Below, in pieces: positions 30,194 through 39,200 of a stretch of DNA of 64,000 nucleotides. The notes beneath the pieces are model-generated. The model was not told the origin of the DNA. It saw only the letters and a list, made by a program, of their open reading frames with translations, and ran no database searches. The stretch covers positions 1 through 64,000 of the forward strand of contig PQAS01000027.1 in the NCBI GenBank assembly GCA_003104905.1, given 5' to 3'. Origin of the DNA: Candidatus Methanoperedentaceae archaeon (lineage in GTDB: Archaea; Halobacteriota; Methanosarcinia; Methanosarcinales; Methanoperedenaceae). The first letter of the stretch is position 1. Every line of letters starts with the position of its first letter. A program made the translations under genes and the position numbers.

Positions 30194-30865
30194 ATGATGC
30201 AAATGGAAGAAATCACTTTTAAAACAGAGGATGGAGTGGAAATCGCGGGAAACTATTTCAAACCGAAAAAAGAACAATCACCGGTTTTTCTATTATTACA
30301 TATGATGCCCTCTACAAAAGAGAGCTGGAACGCATTTGCATCTCTTCTCCAGGACAATGGTTTCGCAGTGCTGGCGATCGATTTGCGGGGGCACGGCAGG
30401 AGCATAGAAAAGAACGGTACAAGATTGGATTATAAGGAATTTGAAGATCCCCAGCACAGGGAATCCATAAAAGACATTGCCGCTGCAAAACTATTCCTGG
30501 CAGGAAAGAAGGATGTGGATATATCAAGGTTGGCGATCGCAGGAGCAAGCATTGGCGCAAACCTTGCTCTGTGGCAGGCATCCCTTGATAAAGATGTCAA
30601 GCTCCTGATCCTGTTATCTGCCGGAATGAATTACAGGGGAATACAGGCGGCTCAACTTGCTCCTGAATATTTCGGTCCTGTCTATATGCTGGCAAGTGAA
30701 GGAGATACTAATGCTGCCAAAAGCAGCAGGGAATTATTGGATTATTTTCCGGGTGATAAGAAATTAGAGATAATCAATGGAAATTCTCATGGAACCAACA
30801 TGTTCCTCTCGGAATCAGGCCTGATGGATAAATTAGTGGTCTGGGCGATCCTGAAAATGAAATGA
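30194..30865 (+). CDS. Alpha/beta hydrolase (dienelactone hydrolase-like)
   Basis: The 223-residue protein has the fold's usual marks: LLHMMPS for the oxyanion region, DLRGHGRS, the nucleophile elbow GASIG with Ser119, and a late His in NSHGTN. It probably hydrolyses a small ester, thioester or peptide. The ATG at 30203 is also possible. It has a nearby TATA-like AAATATATC and its stop lies within the repeat at 30863. Confidence 0.85.
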   Translation: MMQMEEITFKTEDGVEIAGNYFKPKKEQSPVFLLLHMMPSTKESWNAFASLLQDNGFAVLAIDLRGHGRSIEKNGTRLDYKEFEDPQHRESIKDIAAAKLFLAGKKDVDISRLAIAGASIGANLALWQASLDKDVKLLILLSAGMNYRGIQAAQLAPEYFGPVYMLASEGDTNAAKSSRELLDYFPGDKKLEIINGNSHGTNMFLSESGLMDKLVVWAILKMK

Positions 30866-30935
30866 GCCTGTGGCAAATCCGACAGGATAACAGGATTTAC
30901 TGGATATCCAATCCTGTTAATCCTGTCTGAAATAT
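30863..30935. repeat. Long imperfect inverted repeat after the hydrolase gene
   Basis: GACAGGATAACAGGATT (30881-30897) pairs with AATCCTGTTAATCCTGTC (30910-30927), with one bulged A and a 12-base loop. The outer parts TGAGCCTGT and CTGTCTGAAAT match the sequence at 27051-27080. It may be a small miniature element or a terminator. Confidence 0.65.
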
Positions 30936-31057
30936 ATAAATTTCATGGGAATTATGCGTATGCACGTGGATGCTATCCTTTTTCTCATTATAACCATCAT
31001 AAAGATTTAAATATTGATTCATATAATATTATCTGATGTGTTCAAGGAGAATTAATT

Positions 31058-31762
31058 ATGGTTGATTGGAATGACAACAATGTAAAAATTGCGGTATATC
31101 TAATATATGGAACAAGCTTCTTAATAATGTTTTTGGCATTGACTCTCTGGAAAAAAAGGGTGAGCCATATAGAAATCATGGATGATTTCAAATACCTTGC
31201 TGCTTTCGGTCTTCTTCATGGTCTTGCCGAATATTCGGATATACCAAGATTCCTGGCATGGCAGCCCTCCTGGATATTTGACCTTGTCAAGTTATTACTC
31301 GTTTCAAGTTCCTTTGCGGCTCTTCTTGCCTTCGGATTGAATGTGATCTCAGCAGGATTAGAAGAGCGCAGATGGCTTCGCGGAATACCGTTTGGAGCGT
31401 TCTTAATGTATATCTGGTTGTTGGTTTTTGCAGGACTTGATTATGCAAATCTGGATGCAGGTATTAATTATAAAGTAGCAGACCTTGCAGAGCGATATAG
31501 TCTGGGGTTATTGGGAGCAGCATTTACATCATACGCATTTTTTGAATTGTCAGGAAAAATGAACGATATTGCCGGCAAGACCGCCGGAAAAAGATTCATG
31601 TATGCCGGTATTGGATTTGCCTTATATGCCATATTCGGAGGTATGATCGTAACCCCTGTTTATGGAATACCTGTGGTTGTTTATCGCTCTGTGATAGCTG
31701 TTTTGATAACAATAGCGGTCATAGGGATATTCAGGCTGTTTGATGTGAAGGGATCAAAATGA
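31058..31762 (+). CDS. Multi-pass membrane protein of unknown function
   Basis: The 234-residue product has about seven hydrophobic segments, starting with VYLIYGTSFLIMFLALTLW. The order and spacing, with FGLLHGLAEYSDIPRF between helices, recall the membrane sensor domain at the front of some archaeal histidine kinases, but no kinase follows. AAGGAGA gives a strong ribosome site and TTTAAATATT a TATA box. The function is unknown. Confidence 0.72.
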   Translation: MVDWNDNNVKIAVYLIYGTSFLIMFLALTLWKKRVSHIEIMDDFKYLAAFGLLHGLAEYSDIPRFLAWQPSWIFDLVKLLLVSSSFAALLAFGLNVISAGLEERRWLRGIPFGAFLMYIWLLVFAGLDYANLDAGINYKVADLAERYSLGLLGAAFTSYAFFELSGKMNDIAGKTAGKRFMYAGIGFALYAIFGGMIVTPVYGIPVVVYRSVIAVLITIAVIGIFRLFDVKGSK

Positions 31763-31770
31763 TGTTTTGA

Positions 31771-32391
31771 TTAAAGTCTTTTATTCAATTCCTTAAGAAG
31801 TTCATCAGCTGTCTTAAAATCATTTTGAGAGTCGAGCTCTACGATATCCCTGAGAATTTTTATAAGGTTATGGACCGGTTTAGCCAAATGACTGAAGTTC
31901 CGGTTAATATTCAGCCCTTCCAGCCTGATCGAACTATTATTGCTGAAATTGCCCAGATTTACAGATATTGGCAGGTTATTTTTTGTCTTTATCTTATATG
32001 TTCCCAATCCGAACCTGATCACGGAAGGTATAGCATACGGCCTCCCATATATCTGTGCGTCAATGAACTCCGGTGTTGTGGGGATTATTTTTTCAAAGGT
32101 TATTAAATAACATAAACCGGTCTTTTTATTTATTATTGGATAAGCAATAAAAGGCTGTATCGGGGATATTGAATTTATTTTACCCACAAGAAAATTATTC
32201 AGTTCTGCAGGACGAAATTCCCTCCGGTCCCCCAGAGTTTTTATACTCCGCTCAGTTGCGATTATCTCCCTGTCCCCGTGTAGCACAAGATCAGAATTTG
32301 GAACGGTTCTTGTTAATTTAACAATTTTCATCTCAATTTGTTCTACTTCGTCATTTTGTTCCTGTTCAACACCCAGTTTGCCTTTTCTCAT
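31771..32391 (-). CDS. Soluble protein of unknown function beside HisA-like gene
   Basis: This 206-residue protein has a mixed alpha/beta make-up (FIAYPIINKKTGLCYLITFE; PYAIPSVIRFGLGTYKIK) and a helical end. I do not recognise the family. It follows the HisA-like gene by 18 bases on the same strand and is preceded by GGATGG, so the two are probably cotranscribed and may work together. Confidence 0.6.
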   Translation of the reverse strand: MRKGKLGVEQEQNDEVEQIEMKIVKLTRTVPNSDLVLHGDREIIATERSIKTLGDRREFRPAELNNFLVGKINSISPIQPFIAYPIINKKTGLCYLITFEKIIPTTPEFIDAQIYGRPYAIPSVIRFGLGTYKIKTKNNLPISVNLGNFSNNSSIRLEGLNINRNFSHLAKPVHNLIKILRDIVELDSQNDFKTADELLKELNKRL

Positions 32392-32409
32392 AATTAATCC
32401 ATCCGGTCA

Positions 32410-33099
32410 TCAAATGTCAAAGGGTATCTTCCCATTATGTACTGCCGTCGCCACAAGGGCGCCGCTTATGCCAATTTCTTTCAGTGTATCAATATCGTTC
32501 ATATCCCTGATACCTCCGCCAAACAGAATATTATGGTTTGAGATCCCTTTTATTTCACGCAGAAAATCCTTATCGAATCCGGCGCCAGTCCCGACTTTAC
32601 TCAGGTCTATAATAACTATATCCTTAATATTTAATTCATTCAGGAGTTTTACAAGCTCTTCAGGCTCCTTTTTCAAATCCTTATCTTTTGTGAGTATCGA
32701 TCCGTTCTTTATATCGATAGTTATGCTTGTTTTGCCCGGATAATTTCTTGACGCATATTTCATCATCTCGAATGAAGATGCTTCACTGCTCAGGATAACA
32801 GTATCCGCAATACGGAGGCATTTTTCAATATCGTCACTTTTCTCCACACCGATATTCACCATTGTTTTTACTAGAGTGGAAATTTTTTTAATAACCTCAA
32901 AATTATTGCCTGTGTGTTGAAGCCTGTCAAGATCGGCGATATAGACCTCTTTCGGTTTGATCGCAGATATCATTTCGATTGGCTCTGCGCTATTACAAAC
33001 TTTGCTATTTTCCACTGGCCGGTACTTTTCTCTTTCCCCCTTAATTGCATGGACAACTCTACCATCTAATAGATCGGTCACAAAAACAATCCGAAACAT
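32410..33099 (-). CDS. HisA-like TIM-barrel protein
   Basis: The 229-residue protein has the HisA/HisF half-barrel repeats: DLLDGRVVHAIKGEREKYRP at the first strand, IADLDRL, IVIIDLSKVGTGAG for the phosphate loop of strand 5, and LFGGGIRDMNDI near the end. It lacks a histidine operon context. I recall methanogens having such a HisA-related protein of unsettled role. It could act on a phosphoribosyl or similar sugar phosphate. Confidence 0.8.
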   Translation of the reverse strand: MFRIVFVTDLLDGRVVHAIKGEREKYRPVENSKVCNSAEPIEMISAIKPKEVYIADLDRLQHTGNNFEVIKKISTLVKTMVNIGVEKSDDIEKCLRIADTVILSSEASSFEMMKYASRNYPGKTSITIDIKNGSILTKDKDLKKEPEELVKLLNELNIKDIVIIDLSKVGTGAGFDKDFLREIKGISNHNILFGGGIRDMNDIDTLKEIGISGALVATAVHNGKIPFDI

Positions 33100-33481
33100 A
33101 ATGTAATATACACTAAATTATTTAAACAAAAAGGTTGCTATTCGTATCACCTGTATAAAAAATGAAAACAGATTTGATTTTAGATTCTTGAAGAACTTAA
33201 GTTGAATGGAAAAAACCGAGAACGATTACCGTAACAAAATCAGTATTGCGGGAACTCGAATCATTCATAAAAAAACCGATAGCAGAATGCACAGCAGAGG
33301 ATACCAAACGGTTTTTGTTGGAACCCAATCACTATCATTATACTACAGGAAAAAAGAACGCCCCCAAGACCATTACCTCAAACACTTGGTAATATCCGCT
33401 GAGATAGACGGCGAGATTGAGCGATTATTGACTCGCCTTCACAGACGGGAGAGTTCAAGAATGCTTCACGTACAACTATTG
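33100..33481. other. Intergenic stretch with possible coding relic
   Basis: No intact gene is seen. In one plus-strand frame about 33205-33392 is open and reads like coding sequence (TKSVLRELESFIKKPIAE), which could be a relic of a recombinase N-terminal domain. The competing frame at 33206-33637 looks random. Confidence 0.3.
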
Positions 33482-33814
33482 TCAATGCGCCCCCACCCCA
33501 CTCATTTTTTTGATGGCATCTCTGGACGAATGCCACACTTTTCCTATCTTAACTGCGTCCAAAACTCCCTGCCTTGCCCTCAAACTCAGGTATTCTTGAG
33601 AGTAGTGGGTATCCTTCGCAAGCTCTTTGAGAGGTAATAATTCGTCATCCCCCCCAAAAACTGATATATATGTCGTCAATCCTTCATCTGCAGCTTTCGC
33701 AATGAAATTGACGAATGGAGTGAAGTTTCCTGCATCCGCATCCCTCAGAAATCTATAATATTTCAATCTATTCTCTATTTTAAGAACTATTGGAGGATAA
33801 ATATGGGAATACAT
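33482..33814 (-). pseudogene. C-terminal fragment of a Fic-family protein
   Basis: The 110 residues read like the end of a Fic/DOC AMP-transferase: RLKYYRFLRDADAGNFTPFV and NFIAKAADEGLTTYI form the last helices, followed by a winged helix (DTHYSQEYLSLRARQGVLD, AVKIGKVWHSS). The catalytic HxFx(D/E)GNGR motif and everything before it are absent. It is either debris or a stand-alone DNA-binding piece. A CCACT-type GC-rich end overlaps the possible recombinase relic. Confidence 0.55.
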
Positions 33815-33946
33815 TAAGAAAAACTTGAATCGTACTTTGCGAGCATGATGGTTATGTTCATGAAAATTACCCCCCGTTTAATATAAAAACATTTATCAAT
33901 CATTAAAATAGGATTGAACTTGAACTAATATTGTGATAAAAAGATT

Positions 33947-34651
33947 ATGAAACTACTCGTAAGCCCAATCAATGTCGAAGAGGCAAATATCTGCAAGCTT
34001 GGCGGAGCGGATATTATAGATGTGAAGAACCCGAAAGAAGGCTCTCTTGGTGCAAATTTCCCTTGGATGATTAAAGCTGTTAAAAATGCGGCAGGCACTA
34101 TACAGGTAAGCGCAACGATCGGTGATTTTAATTACAAACCCGGAACGGCATCCCTGGCAGCCCTGGGAGCGGCTGTGGCGGGGGCTGATTACATCAAAGT
34201 GGGATTATATGATATCCAGACCAGGGAACAGGCCATGGAAATGCTCACAAATATCGTACGTTCCGTAAAGGAATATGATAGGAATAAAATAGTAGTGGCT
34301 TCAGGTTATTCCGATTACAAAAGAATTAACTCCATTTCACCGTTTGAACTCCCTGAAATCGGTGAAGCAGCAGGCGTGGATATTGTGATGATGGATACAG
34401 GAATCAAGGATGGGCGCTCTACATTTGAATTCTTGAATAATGAAGAACTCAAAGAATTCGTAACAAGCGCAAGAGACCACGGGCTGAAGTCAGCCCTTGC
34501 GGGCACTATCAAATTTGAAGATATCCCGTCGTTAAAAATCATATCTCCTGACATTATTGGTGTAAGAGGATGTGTGTGCGGCGGAGACCGCAATTCTTCC
34601 ATCAGGAAAGAACTTGTGACAAAGTTAAGAAATGAAATTAACAAAAAATAA
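33947..34651 (+). CDS. mfnB: (5-formylfuran-3-yl)methyl phosphate synthase
   Basis: The 234-residue TIM-barrel enzyme condenses two glyceraldehyde-3-phosphate molecules into the furan ring of methanofuran. Lys27 in IIDVKNPKEGSLGAN is the expected Schiff-base residue, and Lys84 in ADYIKVGLYD the second catalytic lysine. The full length matches the methanogen family. It converges with the coenzyme M pair, with only 2 bases between stop codons. Confidence 0.93.
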   Translation: MKLLVSPINVEEANICKLGGADIIDVKNPKEGSLGANFPWMIKAVKNAAGTIQVSATIGDFNYKPGTASLAALGAAVAGADYIKVGLYDIQTREQAMEMLTNIVRSVKEYDRNKIVVASGYSDYKRINSISPFELPEIGEAAGVDIVMMDTGIKDGRSTFEFLNNEELKEFVTSARDHGLKSALAGTIKFEDIPSLKIISPDIIGVRGCVCGGDRNSSIRKELVTKLRNEINKK

Positions 34652-34653
34652 GG

Positions 34654-35790
34654 TCAGCTACTTTGCAAGGCTTTCATGAAACTTTCCTTTATCCGGGCCG
34701 CAGAAAAGGGGATTTCCTTACATTTTGCATTTACAGGTTTGACTATTACATGAATGAATCCTACTTTGCTCCTCAGGGCTTCTACTAAAACATGATGCGA
34801 ATGCGCTTTTGCAGTATTATTTATTCCGCTTGCTCTTGCCAGCAGTTCGAGATCAACCTGGTTTTGAGTGCATGTCGCCTGGTTCCCTGTTGAACCGTAA
34901 GCTGCATTGTCTATTCCTATGATCGTAAGGTTATCCGGTTCATAATTACCAATACTGATCAGCGCATTCGGATTCATAAGCAGACTGCCATCCCCGTCAA
35001 TAACATACACATGCTTTTTTTGAATTATTGCAAGACCCAGACCTATCGATGAAACAAGTCCCATTGAACCAAGCATATAGAAATTAAGGTCCCTGTCCCT
35101 TATTTCATATAATTCTTTTGACGGGATGCCAAGATTTGAAACAATTAAATCGTCACCTATCGTTTCCGTGATAGTCCTGATCGCCTCGTATCGGGTTAAT
35201 TCCGGTTTTTGTATGGTTCTATTGAATTCCAGGATCACGTTCCTGGGGCTGATTTCCTGGGTTTGTGGGGCTTCGCTTATTGAACCTTCCCATACAGCAG
35301 GAGACATAAGGATAACATGGGGATGAAGGCTTCTGAAAGATTCTTTGATCGCTTCATCCAGTCTGTCAATTTCATCCAGGGAATTTATGATAGTGAAATT
35401 TATCCCTGATGCAGACAGGATTTCCGGCAGCCTTTTGCCAAACTGCCATTGGGCTTCTATGGATTCTTTATAAACACCGCGCCAGCTCGCAATTATCGGA
35501 AGCGGGATGCCGTAGGTAAGATTGAGTGAAAGGAGGGCATTTATCATGTTACCAAGACCGGTGCTCTGGATGACCATGATGGGCCGTCCCCCTCCAAAAT
35601 ATATGCCCGCACATATCCCCACGCCATTCTCTTCCCGGGTAAGAGAAATAGTCTTTATATTCTTTTCAACAAGTACAAGGAGCGCTTTTATCCTGTCACA
35701 TGGCAGTGTTGCCGCGATATTGATCCGGTTACGTTCAAGAATATCGAGAACTTTTTGTTCAGGAGTATCCTGGTTTTTCCTGGAAAGCAT
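34654..35790 (-). CDS. comDE: Sulfopyruvate decarboxylase, fused ComD-ComE
   Basis: This TPP enzyme of 378 residues converts sulfopyruvate to sulfoacetaldehyde for coenzyme M. The N-terminal half (TREENGVGICAGIYFGGGRP) is ComD-like, with the Glu for TPP activation. The C-terminal half has the TPP motif VIDGDGSLLMNPNAL and DNAAYGSTGNQ. Some methanogens encode two separate subunits; the fused form is as in Methanosarcina. It lies 10 bases after cysteate synthase in the same operon. Confidence 0.92.
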   Translation of the reverse strand: MLSRKNQDTPEQKVLDILERNRINIAATLPCDRIKALLVLVEKNIKTISLTREENGVGICAGIYFGGGRPIMVIQSTGLGNMINALLSLNLTYGIPLPIIASWRGVYKESIEAQWQFGKRLPEILSASGINFTIINSLDEIDRLDEAIKESFRSLHPHVILMSPAVWEGSISEAPQTQEISPRNVILEFNRTIQKPELTRYEAIRTITETIGDDLIVSNLGIPSKELYEIRDRDLNFYMLGSMGLVSSIGLGLAIIQKKHVYVIDGDGSLLMNPNALISIGNYEPDNLTIIGIDNAAYGSTGNQATCTQNQVDLELLARASGINNTAKAHSHHVLVEALRSKVGFIHVIVKPVNAKCKEIPFSAARIKESFMKALQSS

Positions 35791-35800
35791 TGATCTGATG

Positions 35801-37111
35801 TTAAATTATCTCATCCAGGGGAACATTCGCATTTTGGGCATGTGCAGTGGGTTTGATCTTGCATATACCATAATCCTGCTCAACACGCTTTACTCCCCCG
35901 CCAGTAATATTTAATACGATATGATCATCCTTTTTCACTTTTCCGGAATCAACTGCTTCAATTAAGGACGCAACTGCAACTCCCGCAGGCGGGAAGATAT
36001 CGATCCCTTCCAATTCTTCGAATAGATTTACGGCATTCTTCGCATCACTATTTGATATCGCATACATAGTCCCATCACTTGCGCACAACGCATCATAGAC
36101 GCCCCCCGGTACGGAATATGGGGGTTCGCGGTTGGACAGGATATCCGCATACATTTCATGAATGAGCCTTTTGGGTTCAGGCATGTCAATATCCTTGACG
36201 ATGTCGCGCCTTTTGTCTTTCCATGCATTGAACATTGGCACAAAGGGCAGGTTCTGTGAAAGATGCAGTTCCGGGAGTGATGATCCAAATCTTCCGTCTT
36301 CGATTAATCGCAGTGACGCTTCCCATGCGGCTATTCCTCCTGTCCCGCTTCCGATTGCCTGGAAATAATGGTCAGGTATCCTTTTCATAAAAACTGCTGC
36401 ATCAAGCATCACTGTTCCCATGCCGTCTCTTCGCGCAACGTTCCTTGCGCCGCCTTCTGCCTGCATGCCGGGGGCAGCTGAAAGCCGTTCAGCCAGGTGG
36501 ATGGAATCAGTATAATCACAATTATTACCCATTTGTATAAAATGGATGGAATCAGTGGGCTCTTCAGGCAGCCACATTCTTGAAATGCCGCTTCCCGGCA
36601 CGACTATATAGACATCGACCCCGGTCATCGCAGAGACATGAGCAAAAGCCCGCGCCGTATTTCCGGCAGAAGCAAGGACAAGGGATTTTCCGGAATTCTT
36701 GAATCGGGATAATGTTGGAAAAGCTTCAAGTTCCTTGAAACTGCATGTTTTTATATATGCTCCCCTTTCCGGCCAGTAGCCGTTAAAACCAATAAAAAGA
36801 TTAGAAAGCCCCAGATATTGCGCAAGTTCCGAGCTTCTGTATGTGACAGGTCCGGAATCGGTCGTCATGATCTCATCAAGCGGAAGCCAATCATGGAATT
36901 TCCCAATTCCAAGGACGTTTTTCAATTCAAGTTTCTTGTTCCTGTAATCTGTTCTCAAGAGACCGTTGTCAGAATCGCATTTGAGGCGGTCTTCAAAATA
37001 GGCGCTGTTGCAGCCGGAACAAATAAGATCATATTTCCGGTCTTGCGGAATTGAAATAGCAGGACGATGAGTTGAAATGCTTTCACAGCATATGGATTTG
37101 CTGATTGTCAT
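35801..37111 (-). CDS. Cysteate synthase
   Basis: This 436-residue PLP enzyme of the threonine-synthase family makes cysteate from phosphoserine and sulfite, the first step of coenzyme M synthesis in Methanosarcinales. The PLP lysine is expected in KTCSFKELEAFPTLSRF; ASAGNTARAFAHV and GSGTGGIAAWEA bind the cofactor phosphate. An N-terminal Cys pair (CSGC, and YFEDR) is as in the known enzyme. The neighbour comDE supports this over true threonine synthase. Confidence 0.9.
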   Translation of the reverse strand: MTISKSICCESISTHRPAISIPQDRKYDLICSGCNSAYFEDRLKCDSDNGLLRTDYRNKKLELKNVLGIGKFHDWLPLDEIMTTDSGPVTYRSSELAQYLGLSNLFIGFNGYWPERGAYIKTCSFKELEAFPTLSRFKNSGKSLVLASAGNTARAFAHVSAMTGVDVYIVVPGSGISRMWLPEEPTDSIHFIQMGNNCDYTDSIHLAERLSAAPGMQAEGGARNVARRDGMGTVMLDAAVFMKRIPDHYFQAIGSGTGGIAAWEASLRLIEDGRFGSSLPELHLSQNLPFVPMFNAWKDKRRDIVKDIDMPEPKRLIHEMYADILSNREPPYSVPGGVYDALCASDGTMYAISNSDAKNAVNLFEELEGIDIFPPAGVAVASLIEAVDSGKVKKDDHIVLNITGGGVKRVEQDYGICKIKPTAHAQNANVPLDEII

Positions 37112-37220
37112 AATTAATGATTTCAGTCGAGGAGTATATAGATTTATCCATTAAATACAACAAATTGGCCAAATAAGGACATTATTATTTTTTGATAATA
37201 CTATTGTACAATGATGGACA

Positions 37221-37466
37221 GTGAATCAGGACAGGATTGTTATTCCAGGAATCCTTAGAAAGAAGTTAAAACTGGATGATAGCTCTAAACTGCTCATAGC
37301 AGACGTTAAAAATGATCTTTTGATTATCAAAAAAATAAACATCGAGGAACTAGCAGAACAGCTTGAGAAAGATTTTAAGAATATCAACATCAATGCCGTA
37401 GTTGATAAGGTGCGAAGTGACATTAAAGAAAAAATAAGGAAAAAACATCCATCAGTTATTGATTGA
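37221..37466 (+). CDS. AbrB/MazE-like small regulator
   Basis: The 81-residue product begins QDRIVIPGILRKKLKLDD, the swapped-hairpin DNA-binding fold of AbrB/MazE antitoxins, and has a charged helical tail. It starts at a GTG because an in-frame stop lies just upstream, so the usual first beta strand is short. No toxin gene follows directly; the next genes are a different pair. It could be an orphan antitoxin. Confidence 0.55.
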   Translation: MNQDRIVIPGILRKKLKLDDSSKLLIADVKNDLLIIKKINIEELAEQLEKDFKNININAVVDKVRSDIKEKIRKKHPSVID

Positions 37467-37635
37467 ATATGTTGAAAAATGTCAATGGTGAAAGCTTCCA
37501 CAGATTACAAATCCTACCAATAATACATATTACATGATCTAAGATAGTCCACTCTACACGCACATTACCAACTTATTTAATTTTTTGATTATGCAATAAA
37601 TTATTTCTTAAGAACATCATAGAGTATTGGAAAAC
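37467..37635. other. Short intergenic region before the MNT-HEPN pair
   Basis: It contains TTATTTAATT near 37571 as a likely TATA element for the nucleotidyltransferase gene. Nothing else is visible. Confidence 0.35.
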
Positions 37636-37929
37636 ATGATTGACTCTATAAAGTTACTTAAGAATAAACGTAAAGACATATTACGTATAGCTTCGAAGTA
37701 TGGCGCCCGGAATGTTCGCATTTTCGGTTCTCTGGCACGTGGTGAGGCAAGCGAAGATAGCGATATCGATTTTCTTGTAGACATGGAACCTGGACGAAGT
37801 CTCTTTGATCTGGGGGGTCTTCTAATGGATTTGCAGAAGCTATTGGCTCAAAAAGTTGATGTAGTAACTGAAAAGGGGCTTCGTCCACGTATTCGAGAAC
37901 GTGTATTGAAAGAGGCTTTACCTCTATGA
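37636..37929 (+). CDS. mntA: MNT-type nucleotidyltransferase antitoxin
   Basis: This 97-residue protein is a minimal nucleotidyltransferase. GSLARGE with Gly31-Ser32 and the Asp pair [11 protein letters not shown] (43, 45) plus Asp75 form the active site. MntA antitoxins AMPylate a Tyr of the HEPN partner and so silence it. The ATG at 37636 is chosen over the TTG at 37627. It overlaps the HEPN gene by 4 bases. Confidence 0.9.
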   Translation: MIDSIKLLKNKRKDILRIASKYGARNVRIFGSLARGEASEDSDIDFLVDMEPGRSLFDLGGLLMDLQKLLAQKVDVVTEKGLRPRIRERVLKEALPL

Positions 37930-38258
37930 GAGATTACAATGAAAGATTGTTAGATATACTGGAAGCTATCAAAAATATTGAGAAATACGCTTCACATGGG
38001 CATGAAACTTTTGAGCACGATGAGTTAATTCAAACATGGATCGTTCATCATCTCCAGATTATAGGAGAAGCTGCAAGTGCTCTTCCTGACAGTTTTAGAG
38101 ATAAATATCCTGAAGTCCCCTGGTCAAAAATTATTGGAATGAGAAATATATTAGTCCACAATTATTTTGGTGTTGACGCAGATGTTGTATGGGCTGTTGT
38201 TGTAAATGACCTACCCGATCTTAGGCAGAAGATCGTGAATGCAATTAGAAATAAATAA
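37926..38258 (+). CDS. hepT: HEPN RNase toxin (DUF86)
   Basis: The 110-residue helical protein carries the RNase motif R-x4-H-x-Y as Arg73, His78 and Tyr80 ([12 protein letters not shown]). HepT cuts RNA or tRNA when not AMPylated. The motif is intact, so the pair is probably working. The ATGA overlap with mntA keeps the two in step. Confidence 0.9.
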   Translation: MRDYNERLLDILEAIKNIEKYASHGHETFEHDELIQTWIVHHLQIIGEAASALPDSFRDKYPEVPWSKIIGMRNILVHNYFGVDADVVWAVVVNDLPDLRQKIVNAIRNK

Positions 38259-38437
38259 CAAGAGAACACAGGCTTTATTGATTTCGCTTTCAAAGCCTAT
38301 AGGATGTTAAGCTATCGTTTTCCAGGACGGGAGATAATCCATAAGGCATCTCATTTCCCCCATAGCTCTACATACCCCAAGAATGTAGTATTAAAAAGGT
38401 TTCTTTTTATATGAAAGAGTCCAGTTAGCCTATCATT

Positions 38438-39196
38438 ATGTCAAAAAGGGCCAGCGTACTAAGATTCTATGAAGACCTCGCCGAGGATTATGATTGTAGA
38501 TTCAATAATCCCCGACTTAACTATATGAGAACTGTGGAGAAAAAGTACCTCCTTGATAAGTTGAAAAGCGGAACGATTCTTGATATAGGCTGCGGGACGG
38601 GAGAGCAATCATTATTCCTGGCAAAAAGAGGATATCGTGTCGTGGGCGTGGATATATCCAGGGAAATGCTAATGAAAGCGAACGAGAACGCAGGCGCGTT
38701 AAAAGACAAACTGTCTCTTGTCATAGCTTCAGCCGATGCTCTTCCCTTTCGGGATAAAAGCTTTGATGGTTTAATTTCAATTTTCGGAGTGTTCAACCAT
38801 ATTCCTGAAGTAGATAATGCATTTGCGGAAACCTACAGGGTCTTAAGAAATGGCGGCGCTGCTGTATTTACTGTGGTGAATAGATGGAACCTTACATGGT
38901 GGATCAATGCGCTTTTAAAATTGAAGATCGGGTGGCTAATATCTTCCCTGAGAAGTAAAGAGTATACTGTAAATGGATTGTGGACTTATTATTTTACCAG
39001 GAAAAACTTAAAAAATACTCTGAAAAGTATCGGTTACGAAGTTAAGATCGGAAGTATGCTGATTTTTATCTATCCATTTACGACAAGGAGTCTATTATTT
39101 TATGAAAAATATTTCATTGCTTTTGAAGATGCGTTCCGATGGAAAAGCCCATTTAATGGTCTGGGATATTATCTTCTTGTCAGCGTAGAAAAATGA
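38438..39196 (+). CDS. Class I SAM-dependent methyltransferase
   Basis: The 252-residue protein has motif I ILDIGCGTGEQSLFLA and the acidic loop VVGVDIS, then DALPFRDKSFDGLISIFGV as motif IV. The type is UbiE/COQ5-like small-molecule methyltransferase. The C-terminal half (NRWNLTWWINALLK) is hydrophobic, which could indicate a membrane lipid or quinone-like substrate. The substrate cannot be told from the sequence. It converges with the zinc-ribbon operon. Confidence 0.85.
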   Translation: MSKRASVLRFYEDLAEDYDCRFNNPRLNYMRTVEKKYLLDKLKSGTILDIGCGTGEQSLFLAKRGYRVVGVDISREMLMKANENAGALKDKLSLVIASADALPFRDKSFDGLISIFGVFNHIPEVDNAFAETYRVLRNGGAAVFTVVNRWNLTWWINALLKLKIGWLISSLRSKEYTVNGLWTYYFTRKNLKNTLKSIGYEVKIGSMLIFIYPFTTRSLLFYEKYFIAFEDAFRWKSPFNGLGYYLLVSVEK

Positions 39197-39200
39197 TAAT

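Noticed and set aside
33206-33637. 143-residue plus-strand frame
   Set aside because: Overlaps the Fic fragment, low-complexity codon pattern, no ribosome site; a competing frame looks more coding-like.
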